Origin: Sphingobacteriales bacterium | GTDB lineage: Bacteria; Bacteroidota; Bacteroidia; Chitinophagales; Chitinophagaceae | Direction of reading: 5' to 3' | Length of the DNA stretch: 64,000 nt | NCBI GenBank assembly: GCA_016708305.1 | Contig: JADJGB010000010.1 | Location: 372,001 to 436,000, forward strand | Shown here: piece after piece, positions 49,453-59,685 of the stretch | Numbering within the stretch: the stretch's first letter is position 1 | Layout of the letters: each line of letters starts with the position of its first letter | Position numbers and translations under genes: made by a program | The notes under the pieces: model-generated | What the model saw: only the letters and a program-made list of their open reading frames with translations | Databases searched by the model: none | What the model was told of the DNA's origin: nothing

Positions 49453-50337
49453 TTACTGATAAAGTGTACCTGTATTTAATATAGGAGTAGGCGCTTTCTC
49501 GGCACATAACACTACCATTAGATTGCTTACCATTGCTGCTTTTTTTTCATCATCCAATTCTACAATTTTTTCGCTGGACAATTTCTTTAATGCCAAATCC
49601 ACCATACCCACTGCCCCTTCCACAATTTTTATGCGTGCAGCCACAATAGCTGTAGCCTGCTGGCGTTGCAGCATAGCACTTGCGATTTCAGATGCATAGG
49701 CCAGGTGGGCAATACGGGCTTCCTGTACAATAATCCCTGCACGGTTAAGCCTGTCTGAAAGCTCTTGTTCCAAAATTTCATTTACCTTATCGGCTCCGTT
49801 CCTAAGGGTGATATCTGCATGCTCATCTTCCAGATTGTCATAAGGAAAACTGTTTGCCAAATGACGTACGGCAGCTTCACTCTGTGTTTTAACATATTCA
49901 ATGTAACGCTCCACTTCAAAAGCCGCTTTGTAGGTATCTCCTACTTTCCATACAATTACGGCACCAATTTCAATAGGATTACCCATTTTGTCATTTACTT
50001 TGAGCGTTTGCCCCTGTAGATTTTCCGATCGAAGACTTATTTTTTGAGTTCCATACAATGGATTGACAAAGAAAAGACCATTGTCTTTTACGGAGCCAAC
50101 ATATTTACCAAAAAAAGTCAATACTCTCGAGTGGTTAGGCTGTATTATCATTAGTCCTTTTATAAAAAATACAAATGCAATGAAACCGATTATCGCAAAG
50201 GTAATTTGAACACCGCCATTTTCACCCCTGTCAAAACTTTGAATTCCTGTTACAAATAACCAAACCGCAGCAGCTAAAACAGCAAGGCTTATAATAAGCG
50301 CCAGAAAACCGGACATGGGTCTTAAAATCTTTTCCAT
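49453..50337 (-). CDS. SPFH/band-7 domain membrane protein
   Basis: A 294-residue stomatin/flotillin-like protein. Two N-terminal membrane helices (ALIISLAVLAAAVWLFVTGI and ITFAIIGFIAFVFFIKGLMII) precede the SPFH domain: QPNHSRVLTFFGKYVGSVKDNGLFFVNPLYGTQKISLR, IGAVIVWKVGDTYKAAFEV, VRHLANSFPYDN. A helical stretch follows (LEQELSDRLNRAGIIVQEARIAHLAYASEIASAMLQRQQA). It probably organises membrane microdomains or regulates a protease. Frame intact. It is followed directly by an Arc-like gene. Confidence 0.92.
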   Translation of the reverse strand: MEKILRPMSGFLALIISLAVLAAAVWLFVTGIQSFDRGENGGVQITFAIIGFIAFVFFIKGLMIIQPNHSRVLTFFGKYVGSVKDNGLFFVNPLYGTQKISLRSENLQGQTLKVNDKMGNPIEIGAVIVWKVGDTYKAAFEVERYIEYVKTQSEAAVRHLANSFPYDNLEDEHADITLRNGADKVNEILEQELSDRLNRAGIIVQEARIAHLAYASEIASAMLQRQQATAIVAARIKIVEGAVGMVDLALKKLSSEKIVELDDEKKAAMVSNLMVVLCAEKAPTPILNTGTLYQ

Positions 50338-50411
50338 AATAATACTTTTATAATGATATCAAATTGATATCATAAAGATATAAAACAATTTCGAATCTTC
50401 CAAAATATTTT

Positions 50412-51564
50412 TTAGGGAATGACTTCAAACAAGAAAACCTGGTTTTTTTCGTCTTTCTGAAAATTGTTATCTGCAATAAGTATCAGCGACCTATTCCCAT
50501 TGGCGAGTATGGGGCCAAATGTTATGCCCTCCACATTATCAATATATCTGACTAAGTCATCCATGTTTAGCAGGAGTTTCTTTGTAATAGGCTTATAGTC
50601 TTTTCGTTGATGCAACCCTGTTAAAGTAGAAACATCTGTAGCCAACGATATATCAGCCAAAAATAACTTTATGGTACAGCCCGGCCGGCCTGTTGAATAT
50701 GACCTTTCCATCACCAGCATTTGATTCTTATTAATCCAATAAATTTCTGAAATTCCGTTTACCCTAAAGGCATCAGCCGGTTTGGCAGGGTATGCTACAG
50801 CATCCAACAAATAAGCATACTGAGCAACCGGTTTTCGGGTATAAGCGTCAAATTTAATAATTCTGACCGGCGCAGCTTTGTAGCCTACATCTGCACGAGG
50901 GCCATCTTCGTATAGCGGTTCTTCCACACTCACATACAGGTATTTTGCACCTGCATCAAAACTCATTCCTTCAAATACGCCATTCACTCTGGGACCAGAT
51001 TCCTTAACAGTCATTTTTAATAGTCGGGGCAAATAAAAACTGTCTAAAAAATTCCCAGACAAATCCATTTCATAAATAAAGGGGTCTCTGATATTCATTT
51101 TGCCATCTCTTATTGCCCTATCTCCCTCACTGGACCAAACCAAATTTTCCTTAATGAGATTATATCTTAAAGATTCGGGATCGGCAGCGTTTACAGCATC
51201 AGTTTTTACGGAAGGAAATGGCCGACCGCCTGGTTGTAACATTGCTGACACAGCCGTAAAAAAAAACGTTATCTATTTTATTACTATTTATTTGAATTTT
51301 TGCTGTATAAAATCTTGAAGGACTCGTAGCAGAACGCTCATCGCTGATAACAAAATACCGATCATTTTTCTTTATCATAATCAATCCTGACAATCCTCCA
51401 ACCCAAGTGTTTTCATAATGTAAATTATATGGTATTATATACTCATCCAAAAACTTCAATGAAGATAGCTTAGTGTCATGATTCAGAGAATGTTTTGCAG
51501 TTACACAACCACTAAGTAAAATAACTGTAGTAATTACGAAAAATAAAGTTGATTGTTTTCTCAT
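50412..51564 (-). CDS. Esterase-like phytase family lipoprotein, frameshifted
   Basis: A lipoprotein signal (VILLSGCVTAK, Cys20) begins the protein. Family sequence: VGGLSGLIMIKKNDRYFVISDERSATSPSRFYTAKI, then after a break near 51260 the chain continues with FPSVKTDAVNAADPESLRYN, LVWSSEGDR, VNGVFEGMSFDAGAKYLYVSVEEPLYEDGP and NVEGITFGPILANGNRSLILIADNNFQKDEKNQVFLFEVIP. This is the esterase-like phytase (DUF) beta-propeller type. Substrate unknown. About 383 residues. Confidence 0.82.
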
Positions 51565-51639
51565 GGAAGAATTGATTGTTTTTTAGAATTATCAAGAATC
51601 AAACAAGCAAGCCACAAAGATTTAGTAAAGAAAAAAATT

Positions 51640-52030
51640 ACAAGCCTTAAGCCGGATTTTGTTCTTTAAATATTTACCGGTAAAACCGAAAATAATTAAA
51701 GCGACTATCATTTATCTGTTGATGCAGTTACCCGCAACAATCAATCTGCCTACCCTCCCCGATAGTAAGCTTACATTTTGCCGGGCAGGCAAAAAATCGG
51801 AGTGTACATGGCATTTCAGCATACAAGGCTTACCTGCAAAACATATTACTATGCAATGCCGTGAGCTCTTACCTCACGTTTTCACCCTTACCCCGCTGTA
51901 GGCGTGGCGGTAATTTTCTGTGGCGCTTTCTGTTCTTGCTTTTCAGCAAGACCCGGCTTTTCACCGGTGTACTGCCCTATGCTGTCCGGACTTTCCTCGG
52001 CATCAGCGACACCGCGATAGCCTGGCTTGT
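51640..52030 (-). ncRNA. rnpB: RNase P RNA
   Basis: The catalytic RNA that trims tRNA 5' ends. On the minus strand the 5' end AAGCCAGGCTATCGC pairs with the 3' end CTTAAGGCTTG (helix P1). The universally conserved block GAGGAAAGTCCGGACA is at 51998-51983. Near the 3' side are GATAAATGATAGTCGC and GAACAAAATCCGGCTTA, matching the conserved regions IV and V of bacterial RNase P RNA. The length of about 391 nt is usual for the common class A type. A T-run follows the 3' end. No protein gene fits this 519-bp interval. Confidence 0.95.
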
Positions 52031-52037
52031 AATTTTG

Positions 52038-52045
52038 TAAAGTTA
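52038..52045 (-). promoter_or_regulatory. Possible -7 box of rnpB
   Basis: On the minus strand TAACTTTA differs from TAnnTTTG only at the last base and lies 7 bp before the predicted RNA 5' end. Confidence 0.35.
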
Positions 52046-52083
52046 AATCTTTTAAATAATAGAATAAAATGCTTTATAGCGTA

Positions 52084-53109
52084 TTAATGATTAAAAAATA
52101 TCTCCGTAGCGCCGTATCCATAAGCCGGATGATATTGGTTTACAAAATAACTCACTTCTTTTTTCAGCCTGAGTGCATCATGCACTTCATCACGTAGCTT
52201 GCCCGATCCTACGCCGTGAATGATGATCAAATTGGGTAAATGATGCGCTACAGCAAGGTCATAATAATTTTCAAAAGTCTTCATCTGTAAAGATAATTTT
52301 TCATAATTGTTCATCCGCGTGTAATCATCAGTCAGTTTTTCGATATGTAAATCCACCACACTTTGTGCCGGAGGCAAATGCTTTCTTGCCTCTTTAGCAT
52401 TATAAATTCTGAAGCCTTTTTCTGACAATTTCTCCAGCGGAGACGGCGGTGGTGGCGTATATTTTCTTTCCGGGTAATGCTCAAATAATTTAAAAGAAAA
52501 GGAAGCCTGATTTTTTTGTCTTATTTCTGCAATTTTAGAAAAGAGCTGTTTAGGTTTCAGTTTTACCACTGATTCATAATGTTCTTCTTTTGATTTATCC
52601 TTTTTGCTAAAGAAAATCAAATGAAAACGAAGGGCTATCGCTCATATCTTCAAAAGCCACATCGTGGATATAGAAGTTTTCAAATGGTTGAATCGTGTTT
52701 TTTAATTCAAACTCCGCTTCTCCAAAAAAATTTAGCCGGTATGTAAAAAAATAAGCAATGGATGTGTTATTTACCAAATGAATCTTCAATTCCTCTACTA
52801 CTTCATCGCCAAACTCATCCACGTCGCTTACCGGAAGAATATATAACCAAACCCCATCCTCCTTTCGTTCTGCTTTTGTTGAGGCGCCTTTTCTTTGCGC
52901 ACGTCATCTATATACTTTTTCTGTGGATTAAATTGGTTTTTCTTTTCGGTAAAGTTCTTATAATAGGGAAAATCTATCTGGTCTATATAAACAGGAAACT
53001 CAACACCTCCCACATCAACCATCGCCATATTTTTATTGATAAAGTCAACAATCACTCCTTCTTCTTTAGAATGAATTACAATTACATTATCCCCAATCTG
53101 AAATTTCAT
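52084..53109 (-). CDS. DUF2027 protein with C-terminal Smr domain, frameshifted
   Basis: The N-terminus MKFQIGDNVIVIHSKEEGVIVDFINKNMAMVDVGGVEFPVYIDQIDFPYY is the DUF2027 beginning of Bacteroidota Smr/MutS-family proteins. The middle continues across a break near 52830 (VEELKIHLVNNTSIAYFFTYRLNFFGEAEFELKN) and another near 52610 (FSFDF-FSKKDKSKEE). The C-terminal Smr domain has QSVVDLHIEKL (DLH motif) and NLIIIHGVGSGKLRDEV (HGxGxG motif), which in Smr nucleases bind nucleic acid. About 340 residues. It may nick DNA or cut RNA at stalled ribosomes; inference from the family. Confidence 0.88.
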
Positions 53110-53160
53110 AAGAAAAAATTAATACATTAAGCATAGATTAAAAATAAACAAAAACCATGC

Positions 53161-54846
53161 TTATTTTTTCGCCAGTTTACTATTGAAGCGGCTGTAGGCA
53201 AAATAAATGACCAGCCCAATAGCAAGCCACACTACAAACCTAAGCCAATTGGTATGACTCTCCTGTGCCATCAAATAAAAGCAACTTATCATCCCCAAAA
53301 CGGGGATAAGCGAAAATTTATTTATATACGAAAAAACGGCTATTACCGGTATTACAATCCAAAATATAAGCATTGGAAAATTCTCAATCTTGAAAATTTC
53401 TCTAAAATGTTCCGGAACATATTTTGCTACTAATACGATCGATAGTATGGTTAGTAAAGGAATGATATATCTGCCATTTATATAAGGCACTTTGAACTTA
53501 GAAACGGGTTTATCCTTTCTCTGGTCGAGGATAAGAATTCCTCCACAAACCAGAATAAATGCAAACAGGGTGCCGATACTTGTAAGCGCCAAAACGGTAT
53601 CAAGATTTAAAAATAAGGCAGGAATGGCCACTACCAATCCGGTTACGATAGTTGAAAAAGAGGGTGTTTTATACACCGGATGTATTTTGGAAAACACTTT
53701 AGGTAGCAGTCCGTCTCTGCTCATGCTCATCCAAATGCGCGGTTGTCCCATTTGAAACACAAGCATTACGCTGGCGGTGGCAATAATAGCGCTTACGGCT
53801 ACAATAATTGCCATCATCTTAAGTCAGGTCAGGCCAAATACCATTGCCAACGGGTCGCCCACATTTAAATGTGTGAAAGGCACCATACCCGTCAAAACCA
53901 ATGCTACCAAAACATAAATGATCGTACAGATTATTAAAGAATAAATCATACCTCTGGGCAAATCTCGTTGAGGGTCTTTACATTCCTCTGCTGTTGTAGA
54001 AATGGCATCAAAACCAATATAAGCAAAGAATACAGCCGACACTCCCTTTAAAATTCCGCTAATACCTGTTGGTGTAAACGGCGACCAATTATCTCTGTTC
54101 AGATAAAAGGAACCTACCACTATAACCAGAAAAATAACACCCAATTTAAGCAAAACCATTAGGTTAGCCGAGTTACGTGATTCCTTTACCCCAATATATA
54201 CGATGTAGGTAATAATGGCCGTAATCAGCAAAGCCGGAAAATCCATGATTATTCTAAAACTGCCGATATGCGGCGCAGTTGTCCATGCCGTAAATTTTTC
54301 TACCAATCCGTTATCTAAAGACGTGATTGCCGTTCCACCATTTAGCAATTCATTCACTTCCTTGAAGCCATGTTTAGCGGTAATGTAGTCCATTGTTAGC
54401 CAGTCCGGAATATGCATTCCTGCCGAATTTAAAAGGTTGGTAAAATAATCACTCCAGGAAATAGCAACCGCAATATTTCCAATGGCATACTCCATTAATA
54501 AATCCCAGCCAATAATCCATGCAAATATTTCGCCAAATGCCACATAAGAATAGGTATAGGCGCTTCCTGAAACCGGAACCATAGAGGCAAACTGAGCGTA
54601 ACACAATGCTGCAAAACCACATGCAAAAGCTGTAAATACATAAAGAAAAACAACTCCCGGCCCTCCATCGGCAGCAGCTTTACCAATACTGCTAAAAATT
54701 CCTGCTCCGATTACGGCAGCGATTCCAAGCGCTGTAAGGTCTCTTACACCCAGCACCCTGTTCAGCCCCAGACTATGATCATCGTTGTAGCCACTGGCAA
54801 CATCCTTCAAAATAAAGTCAATACTTTTTTTTCGAAAAATAGACAT
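53161..54846 (-). CDS. APC-superfamily amino acid permease, one frameshift
   Basis: A 12-helix transporter of the cationic amino-acid type. The N-terminal signature is LGLNRVLGVRDLTALGIAAVIGAGIFSSIG. Other segments: FASMVPVSGSAYTYSYVAFGEIFAWIIGWDLLMEYAIGN, FFAYIGFDAISTTAEECKDPQRDLPRGM and, after a break near 53822, SRDGLLPKVFSKIHPVYKTPSFSTI. Both sides of the break match the family, so one protein of about 560 residues is intended. Substrate unknown. Confidence 0.92.
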
Positions 54847-54897
54847 GTGGTTTTTTTTTGTGATTTATGATTGGTTAAACAAGATAATCAATTTTTA

Positions 54898-55862
54898 TTA
54901 ATGCTCTCTTTTAACAAGAAATATTGCCAGATCTTTTAATGGTTGTTTTCTTTTTGAAACCACTGCCATATCATCAAAATGAGTGAGTGCATCATTTAAA
55001 AACTGTCCTTTAAGCTCCAATGCCCATTGATCAATTTTGCAATCTTTGTATAATTTCAATACGCTTTCTACTTTATCTTCTCTATCAATCTGCAACAATT
55101 GATCCAGTTCTTCCTTTTGAGTCGGATTATGGTCCTCCAATGCACGAATCAATAAAAGGGTTTTTTATTGGATTTTATATCTCCTCCTATTTGCTTTCCA
55201 AATTTTTCGGTATTCCCAAACGCATCGAGATAATCATCTTGAACCTGAAATGCCAGTCCTATTTTTTTTCCTGCTTCAAATAGCAATTCCAAATTTCCCA
55301 AACTGCCTCCCCCCAAAATACCACCCATTTTCAGGCTGGCGGCTATCAATACGGATGTTTTTAACGTTATCATATTCAGATACTCGTCATAAGTAACATT
55401 CGTTCTCTTTTCAAAATCCATGTCCAATTGCTGGCCTTCGCACACCTGGGTAGCTGTTTCATTGAAAAGCGATAAAATGCGATGCAGCAGATTTTTATCA
55501 ATTCTGTTCAAAGCTTCATAAGCCTTAATAAGCAATACATCCCCTGCCAGTAAAGCGGTGCTTTTACCATATTTAATATGCACGGTTTGTTTTCCGCGTC
55601 TTAAGGGCGCTTTATCCATGATATCATCGTGAATCAGGGTAAAATTGTGAAAAAGTTCGATAGCAGAGGCTACCTCCCATGCATCAGGGTTAATATTGCC
55701 AAAAAGCTGATTGCCCATCAGGCATAGCACCGGTCTGATTCGTTTTCCGCCAATTGTTAAAAAATAATTTACCGGATCATATAGTGTTTGCGGGCTTCCA
55801 TAAAACTGTTGATGATCAAAAAACGCAGAAAACTGCCTTGATAATTCATTAAAATTTTGCAT
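54898..55862 (-). CDS. Polyprenyl diphosphate synthase, one frameshift
   Basis: A trans-prenyltransferase elongating isoprenoid chains, probably for menaquinone or undecaprenyl-related precursors. FLTIGGKRIRPVLCLMGNQLF is followed by the first Asp-rich motif LIHDDIMDKAPLRRG (Asp79, 80, 83). The second is LAFQVQDDYLDAFG. GDIKSNKK then meets a break in the A/T-run near 55150; the next frame continues LLIRALEDHNPTQKEELDQLLQ to KREH. Total about 320 residues. The family includes octaprenyl and geranylgeranyl synthases; chain length cannot be told here. Confidence 0.92.
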
Positions 55863-56033
55863 ATATCCAATTCGTAATTTAATTTCTATTATTTTATTCA
55901 GATGCTAAAATAATATTTTATTTCAAGATAGATACAGCAACGCCAATATTGGGCATTACAAATCTTTAAATTAGCTATATTCTCTCCCAAAACTCTACCT
56001 GAAAGTATCCTTTGAACTTGAGTCAACCTCTAT

Positions 56034-56063
56034 CTTAATCTTAATCTTAATCTTAATCTTAAT
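56034..56063. repeat. Hexanucleotide microsatellite (cttaat x5)
   Basis: Five perfect copies of cttaat lie between the polyprenyl synthase promoter region and the rnr stop codon at 56074, on the 3' side of rnr. The rest of the 211-bp gap shows no other feature. Confidence 0.85.
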
Positions 56064-56073
56064 CTCCGCCTTA

Positions 56074-58032
56074 TTACTTACCGTCATTTACCCATTCAAA
56101 ATCGATATGCCGTTTCTCCAGATTAGCTGCTACCACTTTTATTCGCACTTTATCACCCATTGTAAAACGCTTATGCGTTTTCATACCTATTAATGCATAA
56201 TCTGAATCGGAATGTTGAAAACTGTCAAATTCTGACAAACTGGTAATGCTCACCATTCCTTCACAAAGATGGTCCAGTGTTTCTGCCCAAAAACCAAACC
56301 TTGAAACACCGCTGATAATGGCATCAAATTCATCTCCAATAAACTGCTGCATATATTGTACTTGCTTGTACTTATTGGCATCCCTTTCAGCTTCCATTGC
56401 CTGACGTTCCATATTGCTACAATGCTTACATTTTTCTTCCATTTTTTTATCAACAGAAACCCTGTCTTCCAGCACCTCCAGTAAGATGCGATGTACTATA
56501 ACATCAGGATAACGTCGAATGGGTGAAGTAAAATGGCAGTAATATTCAAAACCTAAACCGTAATGTCCTACATTGACAGCAGTGTATTTGGCTTTTGCCA
56601 TAGTGCGGATTCCCAATTCAGAAAGCACCCCTTCCTCTGGCCGGCCCTGTGTATCTTTGAGTAGCTTATTGAATGATTCCGCAATCGTTTCTGCGCTTGA
56701 AATATCAAATTTATACCCAAATTTATTGGCAAAGGCAATAAATGGCAATAGTTTTTCCTCATCCGGTGTATCATGTATCCGATAAGGAAAAGGAATTGAT
56801 TTGTTATTCACTTTTACCTTGGATACATGAGTGGCGACAGTTTTATTTGCCAGCAACATCATTTCTTCAATAAGCTGATGTGCTTCTTTACTTTCCTTCA
56901 ATTCAATGCCAACAGGACTCCCTTGTTCATCCAGCTTGAACCGAACCTCTGTAGATCTGAAATTGATAGCGCCTTCATCAAACCGGCATTTCCTTAAAGT
57001 TTGAGAAATATGATTCACTGCCAAAATAGCCTCGGCATGATCACCTTTTCCGGATTCGATGATTTCCTGAACTTCCTCATACGTAAATCTTCTTTTTGAG
57101 CGGATTATTGTTTTACCCAACCAATACTGTTTCACTTCAGCTTTTTCATTAAGCTGAAAAATTGCCGAAAAAGTAAGCTTGTCTTCATCGGGTCGCAAAG
57201 AACAAAGTACATTGGAAATATGCTCAGGTAGCATGGGTACCACCCGATCCGGTAGATATACCGAAGTTGCTTTTTGATATGCCTCATCATCCAAAGCATT
57301 TCCGTGTGTTACAAAATGACTTACATCTGCAATGTGTACGCCAATTTCGTAATTCCCGTTTTTAAGCTTTCTAAAGGAAATAGCATCATCAAAATCTTTT
57401 GCATCTTCGGGGTCAATTGTGAAGGTCAAATAGTTTCTTATATCCTTTCTTTTATAGAGATCTTCTTTGGTGATGGCATCAGGCAGTCGACCTGCCGATT
57501 CCATCGCTTCATCCGAAAAATCGAGCGGGAAACCATGCTCCAGTATAATTTCTTTCATGGCATTATCTGCAACATTCTCGATTTTCAAAATCGAGACAAT
57601 CGTTCCCACCGGCCTTTTATCATCCTTTTCCCAGTGCAACATTCTGGCCACTACCATTTCGCCGTTTTTGGCCCCATTAAAATTTTCAACGGGTACATAA
57701 ATATCAGGTACTCCCCTTTCGCGATCGCCCAGCACAAAACCAAACCCTTTACTCATCTCAAATTTACCCATAAATTCCACTCGCTTTCGCTGTACTACTT
57801 CGGTTATCCTTCCTTTCAGACGATTGTCGTATCCTGAAATTACTTTAACTCTTACAATATCGCCATTCATTGCATTCTTAATATCCTCAGGATTAACCAG
57901 CACATCTTCTTCCAATCCTTCAACCAGCACAAACCCACGTCCGGAACGAGTTATCTCTAATTTGCCTTTTAATGTGGTTTCAGCGCTTTGTCTTTTCGCC
58001 TTAACTTTTATTGCCTTATTTCTTCTTCTCAT
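56074..58032 (-). CDS. rnr: Ribonuclease R
   Basis: A processive 3'-5' exoribonuclease of the RNB (RNase II/R) family. Cold-shock-type domains come first (GKLEITRSGRGFVLVEG, GKFEMSKGFGFVLGDRE). The RNB catalytic block is TIDPEDAKDFDDAIS, with Asp207, 213, 215 and 216, followed by YEIGVHIADVSHFV, SVYLPDRVVPMLPEHISNVLCSL and YCHFTSPIRRYPDVIVHR. The C-terminal S1 domain begins IGDEFDAIISGVSRFGFW. The frame is intact at 652 residues, a little shorter than the enterobacterial form, which has extra ends. Its start overlaps the lpxK end by 17 bp, so translation is probably coupled. Confidence 0.95.
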   Translation of the reverse strand: MRRRNKAIKVKAKRQSAETTLKGKLEITRSGRGFVLVEGLEEDVLVNPEDIKNAMNGDIVRVKVISGYDNRLKGRITEVVQRKRVEFMGKFEMSKGFGFVLGDRERGVPDIYVPVENFNGAKNGEMVVARMLHWEKDDKRPVGTIVSILKIENVADNAMKEIILEHGFPLDFSDEAMESAGRLPDAITKEDLYKRKDIRNYLTFTIDPEDAKDFDDAISFRKLKNGNYEIGVHIADVSHFVTHGNALDDEAYQKATSVYLPDRVVPMLPEHISNVLCSLRPDEDKLTFSAIFQLNEKAEVKQYWLGKTIIRSKRRFTYEEVQEIIESGKGDHAEAILAVNHISQTLRKCRFDEGAINFRSTEVRFKLDEQGSPVGIELKESKEAHQLIEEMMLLANKTVATHVSKVKVNNKSIPFPYRIHDTPDEEKLLPFIAFANKFGYKFDISSAETIAESFNKLLKDTQGRPEEGVLSELGIRTMAKAKYTAVNVGHYGLGFEYYCHFTSPIRRYPDVIVHRILLEVLEDRVSVDKKMEEKCKHCSNMERQAMEAERDANKYKQVQYMQQFIGDEFDAIISGVSRFGFWAETLDHLCEGMVSITSLSEFDSFQHSDSDYALIGMKTHKRFTMGDKVRIKVVAANLEKRHIDFEWVNDGK

Positions 58033-59093
58033 TGTAATATTTTTCTATATATTTAATAATGTGTTTTTCAAAAATAGCTTCTCCCTCAAACAGAAAATGA
58101 TGCACCACCGGAATAGCTAAAACCGGAACATCATGTAAATCTTTTTCAAATTCAAATAAGCGCATGGCATCTTTTTCTGTGGTAATGATCGCTTTTTTAT
58201 CGTTTTTAATGGTAAAATATTTTCGCTTTAGTGATTTAATTTCTTCTGCCGAAAAATGATGATGGTCCGAATATTTTAGGAGGTGTATTTTTTTAACTTT
58301 TTGGCCAAGATAATGAATCAATTGAGAAGGATTGGCAATACCGGTAATCAATAAAATTTCATCAAACAATTCTAAAGAGAAAATGGATTTAGAGAAAATA
58401 TCATAAGGTTCCCCATATTTAATACTTGTAAAAAGAACAATTTGATGTGAAAAAGGTTTAACTTGGTCAATAATCTTATTTTTAATTTCGTAGCTTAAAT
58501 CAGCCGAGGATTTGGTAATAATAATAATATCAGCACGTTTATAATTTGATTTAAGGTCTCTTAATTGGCCGGCAGGCAAATAATAATCATTCACAAATAA
58601 ATTATCACATTCAGTGAGCAACAAATTTAATCCTGCCCTTTCCGTACGATGTTGAAATGCATCATCGAGCACTATAACATCAATTTGAGGTACATTAATT
58701 ATCAGTTCATTTATAGCCTGCACCCGGTTTTCACCAACTGCTATTTTGCATCAGGAAATTTTTATAAAACTGCATCGGCTCATCACCAATATCATCTGCT
58801 TTTGTGTGTTCACCTGCAATCAAAAATCCTTTGCTTTTTCTTTTATATCCACGGCTGATGACTGCCACACCGTATTTTTTAATTAATAACTCCAGCAAAT
58901 ATTCTACCATAGGTGTTTTACCGGTTCCACCCACAGAAAGATTACCAACACAAATTACAGGCATGTCAAATGAAACCGATTTTCTAATTCCTGAATTAAA
59001 TAAAAATGAATAGCAGGAAACGCCCAACCTGTATGGCCATGACAACGGTAAAAGAATTTTTGATTTTTTTTGGATGATATAGCTAAAATTCAT
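58016..59093 (-). CDS. lpxK: Tetraacyldisaccharide 4'-kinase, one frameshift
   Basis: Phosphorylates the 4' position of the lipid A precursor at the inner membrane. N-terminal part: an amphipathic helix (LPLSWPYRLGVSCYSFLFNSG), MPVICVGNLSVGGTGKTPMVEYL (Walker A), VAVISRGYKRKSKGF and IGDEPMQFYKN. A break near 58735 precedes the second part: IDVIVLDDAFQHRTERAGLNLLL (Walker B region, DDAFQHR), LPAGQLRDL, LLITGIANPSQL and TTEKDAMRL, all LpxK signatures. The total is about 358 residues. Essential for lipopolysaccharide in most Gram-negatives, so the break is very unlikely to be real. Confidence 0.93.
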
Positions 59094-59652
59094 AAATATT
59101 TCCGGGAGTTATGCAATAATCCAAAGGTATGTCAAACTCATCGCTATCCAGAATTTTTTCTATAGGCGCAAAATAGCTTAACCCAATTTTCAGCGTATCC
59201 GAATTTGTTTCTAGTAAATATTTATCATAAAAACCCTTGCCATAACCAACCCTGTAACCCTTTAGATCAAAACACAACAATGGCACAATTACCAAATCAA
59301 TTTCTTTCGGATTAGCTAATTCATCAGAATCTGGCTCAATAGCACCAAACCGATTTTCTACGAAAGGTGTATTTTCATCAGCAATAACTGCGTCCATCGT
59401 CCAGGTTTGAAAATTGCATACAGGATATGCCACCCTTAAATCAGGATTCTTAAATTCCAAAAAACTGATAATGGATTCGGCTTTTACTTCTTTTTGGCGA
59501 GACATTTCAATATAGCTGAATGCCACCGAAACAGGTGGCAATTTCAATTTTTGAAACTGTATTAAAATCAGATCATTCCAGATGAGTTTTTCCTTATCTG
59601 TAATATTCTTTCTTTTTCGTAAATAGGTCTTTCTTGCTTCTGCTTTCGTCAA
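59083..59652 (-). CDS. 5-formyltetrahydrofolate cyclo-ligase
   Basis: Converts 5-formyl-THF to 5,10-methenyl-THF with ATP. The N-terminal helix MTKAEARKTYLRKRKNIT is typical. YPVCNFQTWTM and IDLVIVPLLCFDLKGYRVGYGKGFYDKYL, with the GYGKGFYD motif, identify the family. Frame intact at 189 residues. The end overlaps the lpxK start by 11 bp; rsmD lies 33 bp upstream. Part of the minus-strand cluster. Confidence 0.93.
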   Translation of the reverse strand: MTKAEARKTYLRKRKNITDKEKLIWNDLILIQFQKLKLPPVSVAFSYIEMSRQKEVKAESIISFLEFKNPDLRVAYPVCNFQTWTMDAVIADENTPFVENRFGAIEPDSDELANPKEIDLVIVPLLCFDLKGYRVGYGKGFYDKYLLETNSDTLKIGLSYFAPIEKILDSDEFDIPLDYCITPGNIYEF

Positions 59653-59685
59653 AATTGTTCCAATTAAATTTCAGGTTGTCAAAAA

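Noticed and set aside
51659..51901. Open frame of about 80 codons in the gap between the phytase-like gene and DUF2027-Smr
   Set aside because: The region is the RNase P RNA gene read on the wrong strand; the peptide has no resemblance to known proteins.
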